Assembly (NCBI GenBank): GCA_911728455.2
Contig: OU452223.1
Coordinates: 1,550,001 to 1,614,000 of the forward strand
Direction: 5' to 3'
Length of the DNA stretch: 64,000 nucleotides
Source of the DNA: Marthasterias glacialis
Lineage: Eukaryota; Echinodermata; Asteroidea; Forcipulatida; Asteriidae
Of the stretch, positions 1 to 11,774 are shown one piece after another (position 1 is the first letter of the stretch; the number at the start of each line of letters is the position of its first letter). A model generated the notes under the pieces. It had not been told where the DNA came from, did not search any database, and saw nothing but the letters and a program-made list of their open reading frames with translations. Position numbers and translations under genes: made by a program.

Positions 1-3000
1 GCTCAAAATGCGCTTCAAACGTATGTCTAATGGCACTTTTGTACACGAAGCTGTAACAGAGTGAAAACAAGACTTAGCAACGACTCTATCTCCCAAAGTA
101 TTGGCGGGAAACTAACACGTTTGACACTGTTGGAAAGCCCTGCTCATGGGCTTTCCGAAAATATCTGTCTTGGAGCTGTGGGATAAACAGGGAGGATGCC
201 AGCGACTGCAGAGTGAGGACACCCTGAAAATGGCCAGTACGTACGGCCATGGTGTGTGTACGTGAACAATAGCCAAGGCTGCGACGTGTGTGCTGGACCG
301 AAGCCAGCAAAAAAAATAATAAATAAATAAACGCCGAAAAAAGAAGTCGGCAGCGCCACTGCCAATAACTCCAACAATAATAGGGCTAGAGAGAAATTTC
401 TTGTACCTGGAGTTAGCTGCCATTGTCCTGCATCCGAAAATCGGGTTTTCCTGGCAAGCCAGGGCCATCTTCCGCCTTGAAACGACCAGGGACCGGGGCT
501 GCTCAAAATGCGCTTCAAACGTATGTCTAATGGCACTTTTGTACACGAAGCTGTAACAGAGTGAAAACAAGACTTAGCAACGACTCTATCTCCCAAAGTA
601 TTGGCGGGAAACTAACACGTTTGACACTGTTGGAAAGCCCTGCTCATGGGCTTTCCGAAAATATCTGTCTTGGAGCTGTGGGATAAACAAGGAGGATGCC
701 AGCGACTGCGGAGTGAGGACACCCTGAAAAGGGCCAGTACATACGGCCATAGTGTGTGTACGTGAACAATAGCCAAGGCTGCGACGTGTGTGCTGGACCG
801 AAGCCAGCAAAAAAATAAATAAATAAATAAACGCCGAAAAAAGAAGTCGGCAGCGCCACTGCTAATAACTCCAGAAATAATGGGGCTAGAGAGAAATTTC
901 TTGTACCTGGAGTTAGCTGCCATAGTCCTGCCTCCGAAAATCGGGTTTTCCTGGCCAGCCAGGGCCATCTTTCGCCTTGAAACGACCAGGGAGCGGGGCT
1001 ACTCAGAATGCGCTTCAAACGCATGTCTAATGGCACTTTTGTACACAAAGCTGTAACAGAGTGAAAACAAGACTTAGCAACGACTCTTTCTCCCAAAGTA
1101 CTGGCGGGAAACTAACAAGTTTGACACTGTTGGAAAGCCCTGCTCATGGGCTTTCCGAAAATACCGGTCTTGGAGCTGTGTGATAAACAGGGAGGATGCC
1201 AGGGACTGCGGAGTGAGGACACCCTGAAAATGGCCAGTACATACGGCCATGGTGTGTGTACGTGAACAATAGCCAAGGCTGCGACGTGTGTGCTGGACCG
1301 AAGCCAGCAAAAAAATGAATAAATAAATAAACGCCGAAAAAAGAAGTCGGCAGCGCCACTGCCAATAACTCCAAAAATAATAGGGCTAGAGAGAAATTTC
1401 TTGTACCTGGAGTTAGCTGCCATTGTCCTGCATCCGAAAATCGGGTTTTCCTGGCAAGCCAGGGCCATCTTCCGCCTTGAAACGACCAGGGACCGGGGCT
1501 GCTCAAAATGCGCTTCAAACGTATGTCTAATGGCACTTTTGTACACGAAGCTGTAACAGAGTGAAAACAAGACTTAGCAACGACTCTATCTCCCAAAGTA
1601 TTGGCGGGAAACTAACACGTTTGACACTGTTGGAAAGCCCTGCTCATGGGCTTTCCGAAAATATCTGTCTTGGAGCTGTGGGATAAACAGGGAGGATGCC
1701 AGCGACTGCAGAGTGAGGACACCCTGAAAATGGCCAGTACATACGGCCATGGTGTGTGTACGTGAACAATAGCCAAGGCTGCGACGTGTGTGCTGGACCG
1801 AAGCCAGCAAAAAAAAAAATAAATAAATAAACGCCGAAAAAAGAAGTCGGCAGCGCCACTGCCAATAACTCCAACAATAATAGGGCTAGAGAGAAATTTC
1901 TTGTACCTGGAGTTAGCTGCCATTGTCCTGCATCCGAAAATCGGGTTTTCCTGGCAAGCCAGGGCCATCTTCCGCCTTGAAACGACCAGGGACCGGGGCT
2001 GCTCAAAATGCGCTTCAAACGTATGTCTAATGGCACTTTTGTACACGAAGCTGTAACAGAGTGAAAACAAGACTTAGCAACGACTCTATCTCCCAAAGTA
2101 TTGGCGGGAAACTAACAAGTTTGACACTGTGGGAAAGCCCTGCTCATGGGCTTTCCGAAAATACCGGTCTTGGAGCTGTGGGATAAACAGGGAGGATGCC
2201 AGCGACTGCAGAGTGAGGACACCCTGAAAATGGCCAGTACATACGGCCATGGTGTGTGTACGTGAACAATAGCCAAGGCAGCTACGTGTGTGCTGGACCG
2301 AAGCCAGCAAAAAAATTAATAAATAAATAAACGACGAAAAAAGAAGTCGGCAGCGCCACTGCCAATAACTCCAAAAATAATAGGGCTAGAGAAAAAGTTC
2401 TTGTACCTGGAGTTAGCTGCCATTGTCCTGCATCCGAAGATCGGGTTTTCCTGGCCAGCCAGGGCCAACTTCCGCCTTGAAACGACCAGGGACCGGGGCT
2501 GCTCAAAATGCGCTTCAAACGTATGTCTAATGGCACTTTTGTACACGAAGCTGTAACAGAGTGAAAACAAGACTTAGCAACGACTCTATCTCCCAAAGTA
2601 TTGGCGGGAAACTAACACGTTTGACACTGTTGGAAAGCCCTGCTCATGGGCTTTCCGAAAATATCTGTCTTGGAGCTGTGGGATAAACAAGGAGGATGCC
2701 AGCGACTGCAGAGTGAGGACACCCTGAAAATGGCCAGTACATACGGCCATGGTGTGTGTACGTGAACAATAGCCAAGGCTGCGACGTGTGTGCTGGACCG
2801 AAGCCAGCAAAAAAATGAATAAATAAATAAACGCCGAAAAAAGAAGTCGGCAGCGCCACTGCCAATAACTCCAAAAATAATAGGGCTAGAGAGAAATTTC
2901 TTGTACCTGGACTTAGCTGCCATTGTCCTGCATCCAAAAATCGGGTTTTCCTGGCCAGCCAGGGCCAACTTCCGCCTTGAAACGACCAGGGAGCGGGGCT

Positions 3001-4049
3001 ACTCAGAATGCGCTTCAAACGCATGTCTAATGGCACTTTTGTACACGAAGCTGTAACAGAGTGAAAACAAGACTTAGCAACGACTTTATCTCCCAAAGTA
3101 CTGGCGGGAAACTAACAAGTTTGACACTGTTGGAAAGCCCTGCTCATGGGCTTTCCGAAAATACCGGTCTTGGTGTTGTGTGATAAACAGGGAGGATGCC
3201 AGGGACTGCGGAGTGAGGACACCCTGAAAATGGCCAGTACATACGGCCATGGTGTGTGTACGTGAACAATAGCCAAGGCTGCTACGTGTGTGCTGGACCG
3301 AAGCCAGCAAAAAAAAATAATAAATAAATAAACGAAGAAAAAAAAAATTGGCAGCTTCACTGCCAATAACTCCAACAATAATAGGGCTAGAGTAAAATTT
3401 CTTGTACCTGGAGTTAGCTGCCATTTTCCTGCATCCGAAAATTGGGTTTCCCTGGCAAGCCAGGGCCATCTTCCGCCTTGAAACGACCAGGGACCGGGGC
3501 TGCTCAAAATGCGCTTCAAACGTATGTCTAATGGCACTTTTGTACACGAAGCTGTAACAGAGTGAAAACAAGACTTAGCAACGACTCTATCTCCCAAAGT
3601 ATTGGCAGGAAACTAACACGTTTGACACTGTTGGAAAGCCCTGCTCATGGGCTTTCCGAAAATATCTGTCTTGGAGCTGTGGCATAAACAGGGAGGATGC
3701 CAGCGACTGCAGAGTGAGGACACCCTGAAAATGGCCAGTACATACGGCCATGGTGTGTGTACGTGAACAATAGCCAAGGCTGCGACGTGTGTGCTGGACC
3801 GAAGCCAGCAAAAAAATAAATAAATAAATAAACGCCGAAAAAAGAAGTCGGCAGCGCCACTGCCAATAACTCCAAAAATAATAGGGCTAGAGAGAATTTC
3901 TTGTACCTGGACTTAGCTGCCATTGTCCTGCATCCGAAAATCGGGTTTTCCTGGCCAGCCAGGGCCAACTTCCGCCTAGAAACGACCAGGGAGCGGGGCT
4001 ACTCAGAATGCGCTTCAAACGCATGTCTAATGGCACTTTTGTACACGAA
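1..4049. repeat. Divergent left field with two interspersed monomer types
   Basis: Monomers start at 86, 586, 1086, 1586, 2086, 2586, 3086 and 3587. Type A (86, 586, 1586, 2586, 3587) has AACACGTTTGAC and ATATCTGTC. Type B (1086, 2086, 3086) has AACAAGTTTGAC and ATACCGGTC, like the rest of the array. From 586 onward the two types alternate. Field-specific variants include GACCGGGGCTGCTCAAAATG, CGTATG in the ATGCG hairpin and GGCAAGCC in the palindrome. AACACGTTTGAC is not seen after about 4.05 kb. This is the most divergent stretch in the window, which fits a position nearer an array edge or an older, less homogenised domain; the edge itself is not visible. Confidence 0.8.
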
Positions 4050-4061
4050 GCTGTAACAGAG

Positions 4062-4080
4062 TGAAAACAAAACTAACAAG
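4062..4080. repeat. Monomer with a 40-bp internal deletion
   Basis: At about 4070 the text jumps from GTGAAAACAA straight to AACTAACAAG. Forty bases are missing compared with neighbours, including the anchor and the whole E2F-type motif. The junction has an AA microhomology. Flanking anchors at 3587 and 4547 are 960 bp apart rather than 1000. The deletion also marks the end of the divergent left field. Confidence 0.85.
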
Positions 4081-4700
4081 TTTGACACTGTTGGAAAGCC
4101 CTGCTCATGGGCTTTCCGAAAATACCGGTCTTGGAGCTGTGTGATAAACAGGGAGGATGCCAGGGACTGCGGAGTGAGGACACCCTGAAAATGGCCAGTA
4201 CATACGGCCATGGTGTGTGTACGTGAACAATAGCCAAGGCTGCTACGTGTGTGCTGGACCGAAGCCAGCAAAAAAATTAATAAATAAATAAACGCCGAAA
4301 AAAGAAGTCGGCAGCGCCACTGCCAATAACTCCAAAAATAATAGGGCTAGAGAGAAATTTCTTGTACCTGGAGTTAGCTGCCATTTTCCTGCATCCGAAA
4401 ATTGGGTTTTCCTGGCCAGCCAAGGCCACCTTCCGCCTTGAAACGACCAGGGAGCGGGGCTGCTCAGAATGCGCTTCAAACGCATGTCTAATGGCACTTT
4501 TGTAAACGAGGCTGTAACAGAGTGAAAACAAGACTTAGCAACGACTCTATCTCCCAAAGTATTGGCGAAAAACTAACAAGTTTGACACTGTTGGAAAGCC
4601 CTGCTCATGGGCTTTCCGAAAATACCGGTCTTGGAGCTGTGTGATAAACAGGGAGGATGCCAGGGACTGCGGAGTGAGGACACCCTGAAAATGGCCAGTA

Positions 4701-6260
4701 CATACGGCCATGGTGTGTGTACGTGAACAATAGCCAAGGCTGCTACGTGTGTGCTGGACCGAAGCCAGCAAAAAAATAAATAAATAAATAAACGCCGAAA
4801 AAAGAAGTCGGCAGCGCCACTGCCAATAACTCCAAAAATAATACGGCTAGAGAGAAATTTCTTGTACCTGGACTTAGCTGCCATTGTCCTGCATCCGAAA
4901 ATCGGGTTTTCCTGGCCAGCCAGGGCCAACTTCCGCCTTGAAACGACCAGGGAGCGGGGCTACTCAGAATGCGCTTCAAACGCATGTCTAATGGCACTTT
5001 TGTACACGAAGCTGTAACAGAGTGAAAACAAGACTTAGCAACGACTGTATCTCCCAAAGTATTGGCGGGAAACTAACAAGTTTGACACTGTTGGAAAGCC
5101 CTGCTCAGAGTGAAAACAAGACCTGTAACAGAGTGAAAACAAGACTTAGCAACGACTCTATCTCCCGCAGTATTGGCGGGAAACTAACAAGTTTGACACT
5201 GTTGGAAAGCCCTGCTCATGGGCTTTCTGAAAATACCGGTCTTGGAGCTGTGGGATAAACAGGGAGGATGCCAGAGACTGCGGGGTGAGGACACCCTGAA
5301 AATGGCCGGTACATACGGCCATGGTGTGTGTACGTGAACAATAGCCAAGGCTGCTACGTGTGTGCTGGACCGAAGCCAGCAAAAAAATAAATAAATAAAT
5401 AAACGCCGAAAAAAGAAGTCGGCAGCGCCACTGCCAATAACTCCAAAAATAATACGGCTAGAGAGAAATTTCTTGTACCTGGACTTAGCTGCCATTGTCC
5501 TGCATCCGAAAATCGGGTTTTCCTGGCCAGCCAGGGCCAACTTCCGCCTTGAAACGACCAGGGAGCGGGGCTACTCAGAATGCGCTTCAAACGCATGTCT
5601 AATGGCACTTTTGTACACGAAGCTGTAACAGAGTGAAAACAAGACTTAGCAACGACTGTATCTCCCAAAGTATTGGCGGGAAACTAACAAGTTTGACACT
5701 GTTGGAAAGCCCTGCTCAGAGTGAAAACAAGACCTGTAACAGAGTGAAAACAAGACTTAGCAACGACTCTATCTCCCGCAGTATTGGCGGGAAACTAACA
5801 AGTTTGACACTGTTGGAAAGCCCTGCTCATGGGCTTTCTGAAAATACCGGTCTTGGAGCTGTGGGATAAACAGGGAGGATGCCAGAGACTGCGGGGTGAG
5901 GACACCCTGAAAATGGCCGGTACATACGGCCATGGTGTGTGTACGTGAACAATAGCCAAGGCTGCTACGTGTGTGCTGGACCGAAGCCAGCAAAAAAATA
6001 AATAAATAAATAAACGCCGAAAAAAGAAGTCGGCAGCGCCACTGCCAATAACTCCAAAAATAATACGGCTAGAGAGAAATTTCTTGTACCTGGACTTAGC
6101 TGCCATTGTCCTGCATCCGAAAATCGGGTTTTCCTGGCCAGCCAGGGCCAACTTCCGCCTTGAAACGACCAGGGAGCGGGGCTACTCAGAATGCGCTTCA
6201 AACGCATGTCTAATGGCACTTTTGTACACGAAGCTGTAACAGAGTGAAAACAAGACTTAG
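4701..6260. repeat. Tandem duplication with 611-bp period
   Basis: 5022-5632 and 5633-6243 read identically base for base by eye. Sequence upstream to about 4701, and downstream to about 6260, matches the same 611-bp register, giving about two and a half copies. Each unit is one full 500-bp monomer plus a 111-bp partial reiteration, so anchors fall at 5047, 5158, 5658, 5769 and 6269. The rare ACGACTGTATC variant is repeated at 5041 and 5652, showing that the rearranged unit itself was duplicated as a block. Confidence 0.9.
5101..5130. repeat. Two-step rearrangement junction of the 611-bp unit
   Basis: The main hairpin is interrupted in its loop: CCCTGCTCA (ending 5107) is followed by GAGTGAAAACAAGAC (5108-5122) instead of TGGGCTTTCC. 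Then the sequence jumps back again to CTGTAACAGAGTG from 5123. Both acceptor sites lie about 70-100 bp upstream in the monomer and share only one or two bases with the donor (CA, then C). The same double junction recurs 611 bp later at about 5718. Two short backward jumps with microhomology suit template switching better than a simple unequal crossover. Confidence 0.8.
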
Positions 6261-6268
6261 CAACGACT

Positions 6269-9200
6269 CTATCTCCCAAAGTATTGGCGGGAAACTAACA
6301 AGTTTGACACTGTTGGAAAGCCCTGCTCATGGGCTTTCCGAAAATATTGGTCTTGGAGCTGTGGGATAAACAGGGAGGATGCCAGCGACTGCGGAGTGAG
6401 GACACCCTGAAAATGGCCAGTACATACGGCCATGGTGTGTGTACGTGAACAATAGCCAAGGCTGCTACGTGTGTGCTGGACCGAAGCCAGCAAAAAAAAT
6501 AATAAATAAATAAACGCCGAAAAAAGAAGTCGGCAGCGCCACTGCCAATAACTCAAAAAATAATAGGGCTAAAGAAAAATTTCTTGTACCTGGAGTTAGC
6601 TGCCATTGTCCTGCATCCAAAAATCGGGTTTTCCTGGCCAGCCAGGGCCAACTTCCGCCTTGAAACGACCAGGGAGCGGGGCTACTCAGAATGCGCTTCA
6701 AACGCATGTCTAATGGCACTTTTGTACACGAGGCTGTAACAGAGTGAAAACAAGACTTAGCAACAACTCTATCTCCTAAAGTATTGGCGGGAAACTAACA
6801 AGTTTGACACTGTTGGAAAGCCCTGCTCATGGGCTTTCCGAAAATACCGGTCTTGGAGCTGTGGGATAAACAGGGAGGATGCCAGCGACTGCGGAGTGAG
6901 GACACCCTGAAAATGGCCAGTACATACGGCCATGGTGTGTGTACGTGAACAATAGCCAAGGCTGCTACGTGTGTGCTGGACCGAAGCCAGCAAAAAAAAA
7001 AAAAAAAAAAAAAAACCGCCGAAAAAAGAAGTCGGCAGCGCCACTGCCAATAACTCCAACAATAATAGGGCTAGAGAGAAATTTCTTGTACCTGGAGTTA
7101 GCTGCCATAGTCCTGCATCCGAAAATTGGGTTTTCCTGGCCAGCCAGGGCCAACTTCCGCCTTGAAACGACCAGGGAGCTAGGCTACTCAGAATGCGCTT
7201 CAAACGCATGTCTAATGGCACTTTTGTACACGAAGCTGTAACAGAGTGAAAACAAGACTTAGCAACGACTCTATCTCCCAAAGTATTGACGGGAAACTAA
7301 CAAGTTTGACACTGTTGGAAAGCCCTGCTCATGGGCTTTCCGAAAATATTGGTCTTGGAGCTGTGGGATAAACAGGGAGGATGCCAGCGACTGCGGAGTG
7401 AGGACACCCTGTAAATGGCCAGTACATACGGCCATGGTGTGTGTACGTGAACAATAGCCAAGGCTGCTACGTGTGTGCTGGACCGAAGCCAGCAAAAAAA
7501 TTAATAAATAAATAAACGCCGAAAAAAGAAGTCGGCAGCGCCACTGCCAATAACTCCAAAAATAATAGGGCTAGAGAGAAATTTCTTGTACCTGGAATTA
7601 GCTGCCATAGTCCTGCATCCGAAAATTGGGTTTTCCTGGCCAGCCAGGGCCATCTTCCGCCTTGAAACGACCAGGGAGCGGGGCTACTCAGAATGCGCTT
7701 CAAACGCATGTCTAATGACACTTTTGTACACGAAGCTGTAACAGAGTGAAAACAAGACTTAGCAACGACTCTATCTCCCAAAGTATTGGCGGGAAACTAA
7801 CAAGTTTGACACTGTTGGAAAGCCCTGCTCATGGGCTTTCCGAAAATACCTGTCTTGGAGCTGTGGGATAAACAGGGAGGATGCCAGCGACTGCGGAGTG
7901 AGGACACCCTGAAAATGGCCAGTACATACGGCCATGGTGTGTGTACGTGAACAATAGCCAAGGCTGCTACGTGTGTGCTGGACCGAAGCCAGCAAAAAAA
8001 AAAAAAAAAAAACGCCGAAAAAAGAAGTCGGCAGCGCCACTGCCAATAACTCCAAAAATAATAGGGCTAGAGAGAAATTTCTTGTACCTGGAGTTAGCTG
8101 CCATAGTCCTGCATCCGAAAATTGGGTTTTCCTGGCCAGCCAGGGCCAACTTCCGCCTTGAAACGACCAAGGAGCGGGGCTACTCAGAATGCGCTTCAAA
8201 CGCATGTCTAATGGCACTTTTGTACACGAAGCTGTAACAGAGTGAAAACAAGACTTAGCAACGACTCTATCTCCCAAAGTATTGGCGGGAAACTAACAAG
8301 TTTGACACTGTTGGAAAGCCCTGCTCATGGGCTTTCCGAAAATACCGGTCTTGGAGCTGTGGGATAAACAGGGAGGATGCCAGCGACTGCGGAGTGAGGA
8401 CACCCTGAAAATGGCCAGTACATACGGCCATGGTGTGTGTACGTGAACAATAGCCAAGGCTGCTACGTGTGTGCTGGACCGAAGCCAGCAAAAAAATTAA
8501 TAAATAAATAAACGCCGAAAAAAGAAGTCGGCAGCGCCACTGCCAATAACTCAAAAAATAATAGGGCTAAAGAAAAATTTCTTGTACCTGGAGTTAGCTG
8601 CCATTGTCCTGCATCCAAAAATCGGGTTTTCCTGGCCAGCCAGGGCCAACTTCCGCCTTGAAACGACCAGGGAGCGGGGCTACTCAGAATGCGCTTCAAA
8701 CGCATGTCTAATGGCACTTTTGTACACGAGGCTGTAACAGAGTGAAAACAAGACTTAGCAACGACTCTATTTCCTAAAGTATTGGCGGGAAACTAACAAG
8801 TTTGACACTGTTGGAAAGCCCTGCTCATGGGCTTTCCGAAATTACCGGTCTTGGAGCTGTGGGATAAACAGGGAGGATGCCAGGGACTGCGGAGTGAGGA
8901 CACCCTGAAAATGGCCAGTACATACGGCCATGGTGGGTGTACGTGAACAATAGCCAAGGCTGATACGTGTGTGCTGGACCGTAGCCACAAAAAAAAAAAA
9001 AAAAAAAAAAAAAAAACGCCGAAAAAAGAAGTCGGCAGCGCCACTGCCAATAACTCAAAAAATAATACGGCTAGAGAGAAATTTCTTGTACCTGGACTTA
9101 GCTGCCATTGTCCTGCATCCGAAAATCGGGTTTTCCTGGCCAGCCAGGGCCAACTTCCGCCTTGAAACGACCAGGGAGCGGGGCTACTCAGAATGCACTT

Positions 9201-9489
9201 CAAACGCATGTCTAATGGCACTTTTGTACACGAAGCTGTAACAGAGTGAAAACAAGACTTAGCAACGACTCTATCTCCCAAAGTATTGGCGGGAAACTAA
9301 CAAGTTTGACACTGTTGGAAAGCCCTGCTCATGGGCTTTCCGAAAATATCGGTCTTGGAGCTGTGGGATAAACAGGGAGGATGCCAGGGACTGCGGAGTG
9401 AGGACACCCTGAAAATGGCCAGTACATACGGCCATGGTGTGTGTACGTGAACAATAGCCAAGGCTGCTACGTGTGTGCTGGACCGAAGC

Positions 9490-9520
<31 letters not shown>

Positions 9521-10274
9521 CGCCGAAAAAAGAAGTCGGCAGCGCCACTGCCAATAACTCCAAAAATAATAGGGCTAGAGAGAAATTTCTTGTACCTGGA
9601 GTTAGCTGCCATAGTCCTGCATCCGAAAATTGGGTTTTCCTGGCCAGCCAGGGCCAACTTCCGCCTTGAAACGACCAGGGAGCGGGGCTACTCAGAATGC
9701 GCTTCAAACGCATGTCTAATGGCACTTTTGTACACGAAGCTGTAACAGAGTGAAAACAAGACTTAGCAACAACTCTATCTCCCAAAGTATTGGCGGGAAA
9801 CTAACAAGTTTGACACTGTTGGAAAGCCCTGCTCATGGGCTTTCCGAAAATACCGGTCTTGGAGCTGTGGGATAAACAGGGAGGATGCCAGGGACTGCGG
9901 AGTGAGGACACCCTGAAAATGGCAAGTACATACGGCCATGGTGTGTGTACGTGAACAATAGCCAAGGCTGCTACGTGTGTGCTGGACCGAAGCCAGCAAA
10001 AAAATTAATAAATAAATAAACGCCGAAAAAAGAAGTCGGCAGCGCCACTGCCAATAACTCCAAAAATAATACGGCTAGAGAGAAATTTCTTGTACCTGGA
10101 GTTAGCTGCCATAGTCCTGCATCCGAAAATTGGGTTTTCCTGGCCAGCCAGGGCCAACTTCCGCCTTGAAACGACCAGGGAGCGGGGCTACTCAGAATGC
10201 GCTTCAAACGCATGTCTAATGGCACTTTTGTACACGAAGCTGTAACAGAGTGAAAACAAGACTTAGCAACGACT
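6269..10274. repeat. Mixed monomer block with the first pure poly-A monomers
   Basis: Anchors lie at 6269, 6769, 7271, 7771, 8267, 8767, 9271 and 9775. Pure A tracts first appear here, at about 6991, 7995, 8990 and 9494. The pair 8767-9774 has the marker TTTCCTAAAG and the GATACG/GTAGCCAC variant. It is the same dimer found later at 23788-25807. A TGTAAATGG variant near 7410 recurs near 26447. Confidence 0.75.
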
Positions 10275-11774
10275 CTATCTCCCAAAGTATTGGCGGGAAA
10301 CTAACAAGTTTTACACTGTTGGAAAGCCCTGCTCATGGGCTTTCCGAAAATACCTGTCTTGGAGCTGTGGGATAAACAGGGAGGATGCCAGCGACTGCGG
10401 AGTGAGGACACCCTGAAAATGGCCAGTACATACGGCCATGGTGTGTGTACGTGAACAATAGCCAAGGCTGCTACGTGTGTGCTGGACCGAAGCCAGCAAA
10501 AAAATTAATAAATAAATAAACGCCGAAAAAAGAAGTCGGCAGCGCCACTGCCAATAACTCCAAAAATAATAGGGCTAGAGAAAAATTTCTTATACCTGGA
10601 GTTAGCTGCCATTGTCCTGCATCCGAAAATCGGGTTTTCCTGGCCAGCCAGGGCCAACTTCCGCCTTGAAACGACCAGGGAGCGGGGCTACTCAGAATGC
10701 GCTTCAAACGCATGTCTAATGGCACTTTTGTACACGAAGCTGTAACAGAGTGAAAACAAGACTTAGCAACGACTCTATCTCCCAAAGTATTGGCGGGAAA
10801 CTAACAAGTTTGACACTGTTGGAAAGCCCTGCTCATGGGCTTTCCGAAAATACCGGTCTTGGAGCTGTGGGATAAGCAGGGAGGATGCCAGGGACTGCGG
10901 AGTGAGGACACCCTGAAAATGGCCAGTACATACGGCCATGGTGTGTGTACGTGAACAATAGCCAAGGCTGCTACGTGTGTGCTGGACCGAAGCCAGCAAA
11001 AAAATTAATAAATAAATAAACGCCGAAAAAAGAAGTCGGCAGCGCCACTGCCAATAACTCCAAAAATAATAGGGCTAGAGAGAAATTTCTTGTACCTGGA
11101 GTTAGCTGCCATAGTCCTGCATCCGAAAATTGGGTTTTCCTGGCCAGCCAGGGCCAACTTCCGCCTTGAAACGACCAGGGAGCGGGGCTACTCAGAATGC
11201 GCTTCAAACGCATGTCTAATGGCACTTTTGTACACGAAGCTGTAACAGAGTGAAAACAAGACTTAGCAACGACTCTATCTCCCAAAGTATTGGCGGGAAA
11301 CTAACAAGTTTGACACTGTTGGAAAGCCCTGCTCATGGGCTTTCCGAAAATACCGGTCTTGGAGCTGTGGGATAAACAGGGAGGATGCCAGCGACTGCGG
11401 AGTGAGGACACCCTGAAAATGGCCAGTACATACGGCCATGGTGTGTGTACGTGAACAATAGCCAAGGCTGCTACGTGTGTGCTGGACCGAAGCCAGCAAA
11501 AAAATTAATAAATAAATAAACGCCGAAAAAAGAAGTCGGCAGCGCCACTGCCAATAACTCCAAAAATAATAGGGCTAGAGAAAAATTTCTTATACCTGGA
11601 GTTAGCTGCCATTGTCCTGCATCCGAAAATCGGGTTTTCCTGGCCAGCCAGGGCCAACTTCCGCCTTGAAACGACCAGGGAGCGGGGCTACTCAGAATGC
11701 GCTTCAAACGCATGTCTAATTGCACTTTTGTACACGAAGCTGTAACAGAGTGAAAACAAGACTTAGCAACGACT
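10275..11774. repeat. Dimeric higher-order repeat, 1000-bp period
   Basis: Monomers at 10275 and 11275 share the rare TTCTTATACCTGG variant (about 10588 and 11588). Monomers at 10775 and 11775 share GGATAAGCAGGG. The offset is exactly 1000 bp. A similar succession reappears at about 20283-21285. Confidence 0.75.

Noticed and set aside
5022-5869. Two identical plus-strand 78-codon frames at 5022-5258 and 5633-5869
   Set aside because: They exist only because the 611-bp rearrangement joins two frames and was then duplicated; there is no independent coding signal.
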